Shown one piece after another: positions 28,144 to 36,062 of a stretch of DNA of 64,000 nucleotides; position 1 is the stretch's first letter, and every line of letters starts with the position of its first letter. The DNA comes from Flavobacterium sp. SH_e. Its GTDB lineage: Bacteria; Bacteroidota; Bacteroidia; Flavobacteriales; Flavobacteriaceae. The stretch is from the NCBI RefSeq assembly GCF_025717045.1, contig NZ_JAOVZN010000008.1, positions 270-64,269 on the forward strand. The letters run 5' to 3'. The position numbers and the translations under genes are program-made. The notes under the pieces were generated by a model. It was not told the origin of the DNA and searched no databases. It was given only the letters and a program-made list of their open reading frames with translations.

Positions 28144-28803
28144 ATGGAAAAACTCATTAAAGCATTTACTTTTTCGTTTATAATTTTATCTGGCATTTTA
28201 TCTTTTAGCCAAACAAAAAATGAAAATCAACGTTACATTTTCTTTTTCCACAACAAATTTGTCGAAGAAAACGATCTAAATGTACCTCATCCAGAATATG
28301 GAAAAGCAGAATACAATGAGATTTTAGAATCTTACAGAAAAGATAACTTTATTGTTTTTAGTGAAAAAAGAAAGAAAAACACAAATGCTGTTGATTATGC
28401 AGAAAAGATTACTAAACAGGTAAAAGCATTAATTAAAAAAGGTGTTCCGCCAAATCATATTACGGTAATTGGAACTTCAAAAGGCGGTTACATTGCCCAG
28501 TTTGTTTCAACTTATCTTTCAAATCCAGATGTGAATTTTGTTTTCATTGGATGTTTTAGAGATGTCGATATTCAGGAAATTCCCGATATTAATTTCTGTG
28601 GCAATATTTTAACCATTTACGAAAAATCAGATATTTATGGCGTTTCTGCTATAAAACGAAAAGAAACGTCTAAGTGTAAAATAGAGCATTTTAAAGAAAT
28701 TGAATTAAATACAAATTTGAAACACGGCTTTTTATATAAAGCATTAGATGAATGGATTGTTCCAAGTAAAAAATGGGCAAATGGAAATTACGAACTGAAT
28801 TAA
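28144..28803 (+). CDS. Secreted alpha/beta hydrolase-fold protein
   Basis: A 219-residue protein with a signal peptide (MEKLIKAFTFSFIILSGILSFSQ). The nucleophile elbow is ITVIGTSKGGYIAQFV, of GxSxG type, after a first strand RYIFFFHNKFVEE. The likely catalytic His is in LKHGFLYKALDEW near the end, with an acid candidate in YEKSDIYG. I cannot name a substrate. It stands alone between the DoxX-like gene and the TlpA-like gene and has a good terminator. Confidence 0.8.
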   Translation: MEKLIKAFTFSFIILSGILSFSQTKNENQRYIFFFHNKFVEENDLNVPHPEYGKAEYNEILESYRKDNFIVFSEKRKKNTNAVDYAEKITKQVKALIKKGVPPNHITVIGTSKGGYIAQFVSTYLSNPDVNFVFIGCFRDVDIQEIPDINFCGNILTIYEKSDIYGVSAIKRKETSKCKIEHFKEIELNTNLKHGFLYKALDEWIVPSKKWANGNYELN

Positions 28804-28818
28804 GTTTCAAAAAAAGAT

Positions 28819-28858
28819 AAAAAGCCTTCGATAATTTTAATTTTATTGAAGGCTTTTT
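28819..28858 (+). terminator. Terminator of the alpha/beta hydrolase gene
   Basis: AAAAAGCCTTC (28819-28829) pairs with GAAGGCTTTTT (28848-28858), 16 bp after the stop codon. Confidence 0.85.
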
Positions 28859-29079
28859 TTGTTGAAATCTGACGTTTTTTAGATAAAAATCTTCTTCAAA
28901 AAATAAAATTTCAATCTCATTTTTAATTCTAAAAAACCTCAGCATAAAAAATATCTGATTTTTGACCTCTACTATTACGATTTCATTCCACTTTTTCTAA
29001 CCCAAAACCGCAGTTTTGTTACAGAATAAACGTCTCTTCAAATTTTGTTAATCTGCATTTGGCTTTCAAATTGTTTGTT

Positions 29080-29087
29080 TAACTTTG
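29080..29087 (+). promoter_or_regulatory. Promoter of the TlpA-like gene
   Basis: TAACTTTG at 29080-29087 fits the -7 consensus. TTTG at 29058-29061, 18 bp upstream, fits the -33 element. The first possible in-frame TTG (29085) is inside the box. Confidence 0.7.
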
Positions 29088-29105
29088 TTGAAAATCATTA
29101 ATTAT

Positions 29106-29603
29106 ATGAAACAAATTGCTTTAATCGTAATTGCATTTATTACTTTTTCATGTTCACAAGCGCAGAAAACAAGTTTTTCTAAAGAAGCTTTATCAGAAAA
29201 ATTATTAGGTCTTGATGATAGTCAGACTACTTTCAAAAATATCTTAAAAAAATACAAAGGAAAAACTTTAGTGATTGAAGTTTGGGCTTCTTGGTGTGGT
29301 GACTGCGTAAAAGCAATGCCAAAATTAAAAGAGTTACAAGCTAATAATCCTGATGTATCTTACCTATTCCTTTCTGCTGATAAAACAGCTGAAAAATGGA
29401 AAGCAGGAATTGAAAAACACGAATTAAATAAAGGCGATCATTATATGATGAATGACGGAATGAAAGGTCTTTTTGGAAAAGCTATCGATTTAGATTGGAT
29501 TCCGCGTTACATTATTGTGGATAAAACTGGAAAAATCGCTTTATACCGCGCTATTGAAACTGATTTCGAAAAAATCAATTCTACTTTACAATCATTGAAA
29601 TAA
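29106..29603 (+). CDS. TlpA-like thioredoxin-domain lipoprotein
   Basis: A 165-residue envelope thiol-disulphide protein. The signal MKQIALIVIAFITFSC ends in a lipobox Cys16. The thioredoxin fold carries the active site WASWCGDCVKAMP with Cys64 and Cys67 (CGDC, unlike the CGPC of thioredoxin), then YLFLSADKTAEKWKAGIEKH and the cis-Pro loop WIPRYIIVDKTG. It probably reduces periplasmic disulphides. I chose the ATG at 29106 because upstream TTG codons fall in the promoter. tpiA follows 54 bp later. Confidence 0.9.
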   Translation: MKQIALIVIAFITFSCSQAQKTSFSKEALSEKLLGLDDSQTTFKNILKKYKGKTLVIEVWASWCGDCVKAMPKLKELQANNPDVSYLFLSADKTAEKWKAGIEKHELNKGDHYMMNDGMKGLFGKAIDLDWIPRYIIVDKTGKIALYRAIETDFEKINSTLQSLK

Positions 29604-29657
29604 TTTTCAATGACAAAATTCAAACAAAAAACAAAAAAATAATATAAAACTACCAAA

Positions 29658-30410
29658 ATGAGAAAATCGATTGTTGCAGGAAACTGGAAAATGCATAAAA
29701 ATGCAGCTCAAACTGAAGAATTATTAAACGAATTAATCAATAAAATTCCAGCAAAAACAAATGCACAAGTAATTGTAGCGCCAACTTTTGTAAACTTACA
29801 AGCTGCTGCTGCTAAATTAAAAAACACAACTATTGGAGTTTCTGCTCAAAATGTTCACCAAGCTGAAGGCGGTGCTTTTACAGGAGAAATTTCTGCAGAT
29901 ATGTTAACAAGCATTGGAGTTAATACCGTAATCTTAGGTCACTCTGAGCGTAGAGCCATTTTCCACGAAACTGATGCTTTAATTGCTAACAAAGTTGATA
30001 CAGCTTTAAAACACGACATGACAGTTATTTTCTGTTTTGGTGAAGAATTAAAAGATCGTCAATCTGGAAATCACTTTAATATTGTTGAAAATCAATTACG
30101 TGATGGTGTTTTCCATATTGCTAAAGAATCTTGGTCTAAAATTGTTTTAGCTTACGAGCCAGTTTGGGCTATTGGAACTGGAGAAACTGCTTCGCCAGAG
30201 CAAGCTCAAGAAATGCACGAATTTATTAGAGAAACAATCCGTAAAGCTTTTGGAGCTGAAATCGCTGATGAAGTTTCTATTTTATACGGTGGTTCTGTTA
30301 AACCAGAAAATGCAAAAGAAATCTTCTCTAAACCAGACGTAGACGGTGGTTTAATTGGAGGTGCTGCTTTAAAAGCTGATGATTTCTTAGCAATTGTTAC
30401 TGCTATCTAA
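29658..30410 (+). CDS. tpiA: Triosephosphate isomerase
   Basis: Interconverts dihydroxyacetone phosphate and glyceraldehyde 3-phosphate. The 250-residue TIM barrel begins MRKSIVAGNWKMHKN (Asn and Lys of the active site). It has the catalytic His in ILGHSERRAIF, Glu in LAYEPVWAIGTGETASPEQAQ, and the phosphate loop YGGSVKPENAKEIF ... DGGLIGGAAL. Full length with all catalytic residues. It lies between the TlpA-like gene and prmA and is followed by a terminator. Confidence 0.98.
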   Translation: MRKSIVAGNWKMHKNAAQTEELLNELINKIPAKTNAQVIVAPTFVNLQAAAAKLKNTTIGVSAQNVHQAEGGAFTGEISADMLTSIGVNTVILGHSERRAIFHETDALIANKVDTALKHDMTVIFCFGEELKDRQSGNHFNIVENQLRDGVFHIAKESWSKIVLAYEPVWAIGTGETASPEQAQEMHEFIRETIRKAFGAEIADEVSILYGGSVKPENAKEIFSKPDVDGGLIGGAALKADDFLAIVTAI

Positions 30411-30461
30411 TTTTTAAAATTTTAGATTTTAGACTTTAGATTTTGAAATCTTACATTATAT

Positions 30462-30491
30462 AAAAAGCGTTTGCCGTTGCGAACGCTTTTT
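30462..30491 (+). terminator. Terminator of tpiA
   Basis: AAAAAGCGTT (30462-30471) and AACGCTTTTT (30482-30491) form a 10-bp stem followed by more T residues. Confidence 0.85.
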
Positions 30492-30596
30492 TTATTTTAA
30501 AACTTTACATTACCCCATAATTTTTACGTCAGTCATTTTACATTTCACAAAACTCATTTTACAATTATTTTATAAACAACTTCTGCTTTCTATTCT

Positions 30597-30604
30597 TACC
30601 TTTG
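30597..30604 (+). promoter_or_regulatory. -7 box of prmA
   Basis: TACCTTTG followed by CA (30597-30604) is a strong match to TAnnTTTG. The ATG at 30620 is 16 bp downstream; a TTG at 30602 is part of the box. Confidence 0.7.
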
Positions 30605-30619
30605 CAAAAATTTTTATTT

Positions 30620-31453
30620 ATGTCAAACATCTATTTAGGATATCATTTTACGATTGAGCCGAAAGAATTGGGTTCTGAAATTTTAGTGGCTGAATTGGGC
30701 GAAAAAGCGTTTGAAAGTTTTACAGAAACTGAAAACGGAATTTCGGCTTTTGTGAAGAAAGATTTATGGGACGAAAATATCCTAGATGATATTTATATTT
30801 TACAATCTGAAGAGTTTAAAATTGAATATACAATAGAAGAAATCGATCAGGTAAACTGGAATGAAGAGTGGGAAAAAAATTTCGAGCCAATTGATGTTGA
30901 CGGAAAATGCCATGTTCGTGCGCCTTTTCATGAAAAAACTGATGCTGAATTTGATATCGTAATTGAACCAAAAATGAGTTTTGGAACAGGACATCATGAG
31001 ACCACTCACATGATGATTCAGCATTTACTAGAAATGGATATTAAAGGTTTAAAAACTCTTGACATGGGTTGTGGAACTGCAATTTTAGCCATTTTAGCTG
31101 AAATGAAAGGTGCAGAACCAATTGATGCTATTGACATTGATAACTGGTGTTATTTAAATTCTATCGAAAATGCTGAACGCAATAATTGTAAACATATCAG
31201 CGTTTATGAAGGCGACGCTGCTTTATTAGCGGGTAAAAAATACGATTTAATTATTGCAAATATCAACAGAAATATTTTGTTGAACGATATGCAGTCTTAT
31301 GTTGATGCTTTAAACCCAAAAGGAATCATTCTTTTTAGCGGTTTTTATGAAGAAGATATTCCATTTATTGATGCTTCTTGCGTTGAAAAGGGTTTAACTT
31401 ATGTTAAAAAGCTTCAAAGAAACAACTGGGTATCTTTAAAATATGTAAATTAG
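30620..31453 (+). CDS. prmA: Ribosomal protein L11 methyltransferase
   Basis: Trimethylates amino groups of ribosomal protein L11 with S-adenosylmethionine. The 277-residue protein has the PrmA N-terminal substrate domain, then EPKMSFGTGHHETTHMMIQHL, motif I TLDMGCGTAILAILAEMKGA, DIDNWCYLNSIENAERN and IIANINRNILLNDM (the NxxR variant of the NPPF motif). I use the ATG at 30620 (MSNIYLGYHF). clpS follows 36 bp later, probably in the same transcript. Confidence 0.96.
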   Translation: MSNIYLGYHFTIEPKELGSEILVAELGEKAFESFTETENGISAFVKKDLWDENILDDIYILQSEEFKIEYTIEEIDQVNWNEEWEKNFEPIDVDGKCHVRAPFHEKTDAEFDIVIEPKMSFGTGHHETTHMMIQHLLEMDIKGLKTLDMGCGTAILAILAEMKGAEPIDAIDIDNWCYLNSIENAERNNCKHISVYEGDAALLAGKKYDLIIANINRNILLNDMQSYVDALNPKGIILFSGFYEEDIPFIDASCVEKGLTYVKKLQRNNWVSLKYVN

Positions 31454-31489
31454 ATACTGATAATCAATTCAGTACAAAACCTATAAGAT

Positions 31490-31765
31490 ATGAGTACTAA
31501 AGAAAAAGTAAGAGAAAGAGTTCGCGAAAAAGAAGCCATTGCTTTTAATAACGAGATCATTGTGTATAATGATGATGTAAACACTTTTGATCACGTAATC
31601 GATACTCTTATGCGTGTTTGTGACCATACAGCTGAACAAGCTGAACAGTGCTCTTTGATTGTTCATTACAACGGAAAATGCACTGTAAAAACGGGTCCGA
31701 TTGAAAAACTTAAACCTCAATGCACGCAACTTTTGGAAGCTGGGCTTAGCGCCGAAATTGTTTAA
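31490..31765 (+). CDS. clpS: ATP-dependent Clp protease adaptor ClpS
   Basis: Delivers N-degron substrates to ClpAP-type proteases. The 91-residue protein has the ClpS core IIVYNDDVNTFDHVIDTLMRVCDHTAEQAEQCSLIVHYNGKCTVKTG, with the N-end-binding Asn-Asp-Asp and the His contact. The length is normal. The charged N-terminal tail (STKEKVRERVREKEA) corresponds to the flexible ClpA-engaging extension. It follows prmA by 36 bp and is ended by a stem-loop. Confidence 0.96.
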   Translation: MSTKEKVRERVREKEAIAFNNEIIVYNDDVNTFDHVIDTLMRVCDHTAEQAEQCSLIVHYNGKCTVKTGPIEKLKPQCTQLLEAGLSAEIV

Positions 31766-31781
31766 TTGAAAAATAATCTAA

Positions 31782-31828
31782 AAATGCATTCTATTTTATT
31801 CTATACTGGAATTGAATAGAGTGCATTT
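31782..31828 (+). terminator. Terminator of clpS (copy 1 of a duplicated hairpin)
   Basis: AAATGCATTCTATT (31782-31795) pairs with AATAGAGTGCATTT (31815-31828) with a single T-G wobble and is followed by a T run. Its left arm (31781-31800) is repeated exactly at 31955-31974. Confidence 0.8.
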
Positions 31829-31954
31829 TTTTTGAGATTACTTCCTTTATTTCTCACATCAAAAGTGAGTTAAAACAATCCGAAAAGACTTTCCTGTTTT
31901 ATTTATTTTAAATCAAAATATCACATTAAAAATCGTTTAATTTAACGATAATAT

Positions 31955-31998
31955 AAAATGCATTCTATTTTATTATATATTTGACTGAAATAGAATGC
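31955..31998 (+). promoter_or_regulatory. Second hairpin copy enclosing the -7 box of the hydroxylase gene
   Basis: GCATTCTATTT (31960-31970) pairs perfectly with AAATAGAATGC (31988-31998), followed by a T run that ends at the ATG at 32005. The -7 box TATATTTG (31976-31983) lies in the loop. A transcript started here would lack the left arm, so only read-through RNA from clpS would fold the hairpin. Confidence 0.6.
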
Positions 31999-32004
31999 TT
32001 TTTT

Positions 32005-33276
32005 ATGGAGGAATATGGAAAGATATTGATTATTGCAATGCCCATTTTTTTGACTTTAATTATCATTGAAAAAATATACGGCATTTATGTAAAAAACGAT
32101 ACAGCGCCACTAATCGACAGCGTATCGAGTATTAGTTCTGGAATAACCAATTCTGTAAAAGATGTTTTAGGACTTAGTATCACTTTTCTTTCCTACGAAT
32201 GGCTCGTTTCTAAAATAGCATTACAGCATTTAGAAGTCAACGTTCTATCCTATTTCATAGCCTTTTTTGTTATTGATTTCTACGGATATTGGAGTCATCG
32301 ACTGGCACATCAAATTAATTTTCTTTGGAACAAACATGCTATTCATCATAGTAGCGAAGAATTTAATCTTGCCTGTGCACTTCGCCAGCCCATTGCGAGT
32401 TTAGTCAATTTATTTACCTTTTTATTGATTCCTGCCGCGTTACTAGGCGTTCCTGCTTCTGTAATTGCGATAACGCTACCAATTCATTTGTTTTTGCAAT
32501 TTTGGTATCATACCAAACACATCAAAAAAATGGGCTTTTTGGAGCATATTTTAGTGACTCCTTCACATCATCGTGTACACCACGCCATTAATCCCGAATA
32601 TTTAGACAAAAACCATTCGCAGATTTTCATTTTTTGGGATAAACTTTTTGGAACTTTTCAAGAAGAATTAGATGATGTTCCGCCAGTTTTCGGAATTACA
32701 AGACCAGCAAATACTTGGAATCCAGTTAAAATAAATTTTCAGCATTTGAGTTTATTAATTAAAGATGCCTGGCGCGCTCCAAAATGGAAAGACAAATTGA
32801 CCATTTGGTTCAAACCAACAGGTTGGCGACCAGAAAACTTTGAAGAGAAATATCCTGTAAATAAAATTGAAAATGTTTTTGATTTTGAAAAATATGGTAC
32901 ACAAAATTCTCAAAAGCTAATATACTGGTCTGTCTCACAAATGCTGATTACGTTATTGTTTGTGAGTTATTTATTTGACAATATTGCTAAAATCGGTCTT
33001 CCGAATATCTTTATCTATGGATTTTTTATTTTTGTGACCATCTATAGTTATACGGAGTTAATGGACAAAAATCGATTTGCTCTTTTATGGGAAGGCTTTA
33101 GATTGGGGCTTGTAATCTGTATTACAGGTTATTATGGAGATTGGTTTGGCTTAAATCGTGTTATTCCAATTAGTAATTATATTATTTTTACGTACCTGAT
33201 CTTATCCTTTTTAACAACACTTTATTTTGTTAATTTTGAATTTAAAACCAACCAAAACCAATATATAAATTCATAA
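32005..33276 (+). CDS. Sterol desaturase/fatty acid hydroxylase family membrane protein
   Basis: A 423-residue integral membrane diiron enzyme. The histidine boxes are HRLAH, HAIHHSSEEFN and HRVHHAINPEYL, in the order and spacing of the fatty acid hydroxylase superfamily (ERG3/AlkB-like). The N-terminal half has helices IIAMPIFLTLIIIE and VLSYFIAFFVIDFYGYWSH; the C-terminal 130 residues add about four helices. The substrate is a lipid of unknown identity. The start at ATG 32005 replaces a TTG in the promoter box. It may be the first gene of a lipid-related operon with the YhhN-like gene 9 bp downstream. Confidence 0.9.
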   Translation: MEEYGKILIIAMPIFLTLIIIEKIYGIYVKNDTAPLIDSVSSISSGITNSVKDVLGLSITFLSYEWLVSKIALQHLEVNVLSYFIAFFVIDFYGYWSHRLAHQINFLWNKHAIHHSSEEFNLACALRQPIASLVNLFTFLLIPAALLGVPASVIAITLPIHLFLQFWYHTKHIKKMGFLEHILVTPSHHRVHHAINPEYLDKNHSQIFIFWDKLFGTFQEELDDVPPVFGITRPANTWNPVKINFQHLSLLIKDAWRAPKWKDKLTIWFKPTGWRPENFEEKYPVNKIENVFDFEKYGTQNSQKLIYWSVSQMLITLLFVSYLFDNIAKIGLPNIFIYGFFIFVTIYSYTELMDKNRFALLWEGFRLGLVICITGYYGDWFGLNRVIPISNYIIFTYLILSFLTTLYFVNFEFKTNQNQYINS

Positions 33277-33285
33277 CCCCCTATT

Positions 33286-33972
33286 ATGAGAAATTCTTCT
33301 TTTTTTAAACTTTACGTTGCGTTCAGCATAGTCTATTTGGCTATTCTGGTCTCGGGCTACGAGCGTTTTGATCTTTTTCTCAAACCCATTTTAATTCCAA
33401 TTATTGGGTTCGGAGCTTATTTCTACAGAAAATTTCCAACTCAGAATACTTTATTGATCGCTTTAATATTTTCTTGGATTGGAGATGTTATTCTGCTTTT
33501 TACTGAGCTTGGCGAAATTTACTTTATCTTAGGACTTGTAAGTTTCTTAACGGCACATATTATTTATTGCGTTCTCTTTAACAAACAAAACAGAATTAGA
33601 AAAAAACAGAATAAACCATTTTTCATATTTGGAAGTGTTTTAATCGCCATTTATTTAATCGGGATGGTTTCTTTTTTAATGCCACATCTAGGAGAAATGC
33701 AAATTCCTGTTTCGGTTTATGCATCTGTTATTTCGATAATGCTTCTTTTTGCTTTTAACGGATTTTTAGTATGGGAAAAGCCTGGTAATGCGCTTGTTTT
33801 TCTAGGCGCTCTTTTATTTGTTATTTCCGATAGTATTTTGGCTGTAAACAAATTTTATGCTCCAATTCCGAAAAGCTCATTTTTTATCATGCTGACTTAT
33901 CTTCTGGCACAATATCTGATTGTAGTTGGTATTTTAAAATTAAATCCAAAAAAAATACAGCAACCTGTTTAA
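33286..33972 (+). CDS. YhhN family (lysoplasmalogenase-like) membrane protein
   Basis: A 228-residue protein with about eight membrane helices. The YhhN/TMEM86 pattern is seen in FSWIGDVILLFTE, FLTAHIIYCVLF and GALLFVISDSILAVNKF, with conserved Asp in GD and SDS. Eukaryotic TMEM86 hydrolyses the vinyl ether bond of lysoplasmalogen; the bacterial function is less clear. It lies 9 bp after the hydroxylase gene and 21 bp before a lipoprotein gene, so an operon is likely. Confidence 0.9.
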   Translation: MRNSSFFKLYVAFSIVYLAILVSGYERFDLFLKPILIPIIGFGAYFYRKFPTQNTLLIALIFSWIGDVILLFTELGEIYFILGLVSFLTAHIIYCVLFNKQNRIRKKQNKPFFIFGSVLIAIYLIGMVSFLMPHLGEMQIPVSVYASVISIMLLFAFNGFLVWEKPGNALVFLGALLFVISDSILAVNKFYAPIPKSSFFIMLTYLLAQYLIVVGILKLNPKKIQQPV

Positions 33973-33993
33973 CTTTCGCAATAACCTCAACTC

Positions 33994-34440
33994 ATGAAAA
34001 AAATAGCTCTTTTTATTGTTTTATTAATCACTGCTTCTTCGTGCATAAGTACAAAGTCAACTTTGAAAAATGTCGACAATAATGCCCCTGATTTGATTTT
34101 AAAGAAAGACAATACTTTTTCCATCACGCAGTTTGCAAAAGACAAAAAATACGGTTACGATCCAGATTATCCAGTCAATATCTTTTTTCAAAATACTAAT
34201 AACGAAACTTTAAATGAATCTCGTTTTCTAAATGCTTTGGCTGGCCCAAATGGAGAAGTTATTACTTACACAAGATTAGAAACCTGCTGCCCGTTTCCAA
34301 CCAAAAGAAGCAATATGGGAGCTGGATTCCTGAATGTTTATGAACTAAAATGGGAAGGACAAAAGAAACCAGTTAAACTATATTTGAATATTTATGAAAA
34401 AGGAATTTTAATGGTTCCTGTGGGATTGAGGTTGAAGTAG
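33994..34440 (+). CDS. Small lipoprotein of unknown function
   Basis: A 148-residue predicted lipoprotein (MKKIALFIVLLITASSC, Cys17). The body includes YGYDPDYPVNIFFQNTNNETLNESRFLNALAGPNGEVITYTRLETCCPFPT and ends LYLNIYEKGILMVPVGLRLK. A conserved CC pair occurs near residue 98. I recall relatives in databases named 2-dehydro-3-deoxyphosphooctonate aldolase, probably by transfer from the neighbouring kdsA; nothing in the sequence supports an enzyme of that kind. Probably co-transcribed with the YhhN-like gene. Confidence 0.82.
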   Translation: MKKIALFIVLLITASSCISTKSTLKNVDNNAPDLILKKDNTFSITQFAKDKKYGYDPDYPVNIFFQNTNNETLNESRFLNALAGPNGEVITYTRLETCCPFPTKRSNMGAGFLNVYELKWEGQKKPVKLYLNIYEKGILMVPVGLRLK

Positions 34441-34454
34441 AAAATATCTTTATT

Positions 34455-34568
34455 ATGATTAAAACAAAGTTTGCTTTTATAATAATCTTACTTTGTGCCT
34501 GTCTATTTTCATCAATATATTATTTCTTATTGGACAAGCTTATTTCCAGAGGTTTTATTCTAAAATGA
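34455..34568 (+). CDS. 37-residue membrane peptide
   Basis: An ATG ORF of 38 codons (MIKTKFAFIIILLCACLFSS...) with one hydrophobic helix at residues 5-25 and a basic tail ending SRGFILK. It begins 14 bp after the lipoprotein stop codon and ends 6 bp before the next gene, so it sits in the line of an operon with tight spacing. Coding status rests on context and the membrane-peptide pattern only. Confidence 0.45.
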   Translation: MIKTKFAFIIILLCACLFSSIYYFLLDKLISRGFILK

Positions 34569-34574
34569 ATCAAT

Positions 34575-34991
34575 ATGACATTAAATAGAGAAGAATTGAT
34601 ACATCCGATATTTTATTTAATATTTATTACAGCTCCAATATTTGGGCTTTCTTTTGATTTTCTTCCTGATTTCTCTGAAAAAGTATTGCTAATTTATTTT
34701 GTTTTAATTTTCTTTAAAATCTCACATTCCGTAAAGTTAAAAGGAAATGAAATCATTGATGGAATACATCTTTCTCCTTTCGGTTTTCTAAAAATCAAAA
34801 AAAGAATGCAATTGAATGATATTAAAGAATTCATCATCTTCAAGAATGAAAAAAAATACTGCGAGATTAGAGCAATTTCTTCCAATGATTTTTTAATTAT
34901 AAAAACGATGGCAAACAAAATTCCTGCTGAAGAAGAATTGAACGAAATTCAAACTAAAATAAACTCTAAAAAACAGATTAATCAAATCTAA
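34575..34991 (+). CDS. Two-helix membrane protein of unknown function
   Basis: A 138-residue protein. Residues about 10-55 hold two membrane helices (HPIFYLIFITAPIFGLSFDFLP and VLLIYFVLIFFKISH). The remainder is a soluble beta-rich domain (VKLKGNEIIDGIHLSPFGFLKIKKRMQLNDIKEFIIFKNEKKYCEIRAI) with a layout like bacterial PH-type domains behind two helices. I do not recognise a specific family. It follows the 37-residue peptide by 6 bp and precedes the kdsA promoter region. Confidence 0.7.
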   Translation: MTLNREELIHPIFYLIFITAPIFGLSFDFLPDFSEKVLLIYFVLIFFKISHSVKLKGNEIIDGIHLSPFGFLKIKKRMQLNDIKEFIIFKNEKKYCEIRAISSNDFLIIKTMANKIPAEEELNEIQTKINSKKQINQI

Positions 34992-35193
34992 AAGACAGTA
35001 CTAAACTGCAAAACTTTAGAACATGATAAATGTCATGTATTAGTTTCTTTCCATACTTTAATATTGCCTTGGAAAAAGCATTTAATCATTCTAGAGAAAT
35101 TTTAGCAATTCGTTAATTCTACTAAGCTCCTAGTCAATTATTCGACTTCTTAAAATAATCTTAAATCTTCATCTGCTATTCATAAATCATGAC

Positions 35194-35201
35194 TACCTTT
35201 G
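35194..35201 (+). promoter_or_regulatory. -7 box of kdsA
   Basis: TACCTTTG followed by CA matches TAnnTTTG. It lies downstream of an in-frame ATG at 35189, which therefore is unlikely to be translated. The true start is the ATG at 35222. Confidence 0.7.
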
Positions 35202-35221
35202 CAGTGCAAAAAAATAATTTT

Positions 35222-36040
35222 ATGAACATACAACATATTCCACAAATTAAGCACACTGACAGCGGGAATTTCTTTTTATTATCTGGGCCATGCGCTATCG
35301 AAGGAGAAGAAATGGCGTTGAGAATTGCTGAAAAATTAGTTGGTATTACCGACAAACTTCAGATTCCTTATGTATTTAAAGGATCTTTCAAAAAAGCAAA
35401 TCGTTCTAGAATTGACAGTTTTTCTGGAATTGGTGACGAAAAAGCATTAAAAATCTTAAGAAAAGTTTCAGAAACTTTTCACGTTCCAACTGTAACAGAT
35501 ATCCATACTAACGAAGATGCTGATATGGCAGCTCAATACGTTGATGTACTGCAGATCCCAGCATTCTTAGTTCGTCAGACTGATCTTGTTGTAGCTGCGG
35601 CTAATACAGGAAAAACAGTAAACTTGAAAAAAGGACAATTTATGAGTCCAGAAAGCATGAAACATGCTGTTCAAAAAGTATTAGACTGTAATAATGAGAA
35701 TGTTATGGTTACAGATCGTGGTACTATGTTTGGTTATCAAGACATGATTGTTGATTTTAGAGGAATTCCTACTATGCAGCAATATGCTTCTACGGTTCTA
35801 GACGTAACTCACTCTTTACAACAGCCAAATCAGACTGCTGGTGTTACTGGCGGAAGACCTGACATGATTGAAACAGTAGCAAAAGCGGGTATCGCTGTTG
35901 GTGTAGACGGTATTTTTATCGAAACGCATTTTGATCCTGCAAATGCAAAAAGTGATGGTGCTAATATGCTTCATTTAGACTATTTTGAAGGTTTAATGAA
36001 CAAGTTGGTAGCTATTAGAAAAACTGTAAATGCCTTTTAA
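35222..36040 (+). CDS. kdsA: 3-deoxy-8-phosphooctulonate synthase (KDO 8-P synthase)
   Basis: Condenses phosphoenolpyruvate with arabinose 5-phosphate to make KDO 8-phosphate for lipopolysaccharide. The 272-residue barrel shows FLLSGPCAIEGEEMALRIAEKL (about 18-39), FKGSFKKANRSRIDSFSGIGDEKAL, VTDIHTNEDA, the ligand loop AANTGKTVNLKKGQFMSP, TDRGTMFGYQDM and DVTHSLQQPN. I chose the ATG at 35222 since the upstream ATG precedes the -7 box. The outer-membrane protein gene starts 22 bp later. Confidence 0.97.
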   Translation: MNIQHIPQIKHTDSGNFFLLSGPCAIEGEEMALRIAEKLVGITDKLQIPYVFKGSFKKANRSRIDSFSGIGDEKALKILRKVSETFHVPTVTDIHTNEDADMAAQYVDVLQIPAFLVRQTDLVVAAANTGKTVNLKKGQFMSPESMKHAVQKVLDCNNENVMVTDRGTMFGYQDMIVDFRGIPTMQQYASTVLDVTHSLQQPNQTAGVTGGRPDMIETVAKAGIAVGVDGIFIETHFDPANAKSDGANMLHLDYFEGLMNKLVAIRKTVNAF

Positions 36041-36062
36041 TAATTTATAACACTTAAGTTCT

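Noticed and set aside
33994-34440. Naming the lipoprotein a KDO 8-P synthase because of its neighbourhood
   Set aside because: The true kdsA lies at 35222-36040 with all motifs; this protein has a lipobox and no aldolase pattern.
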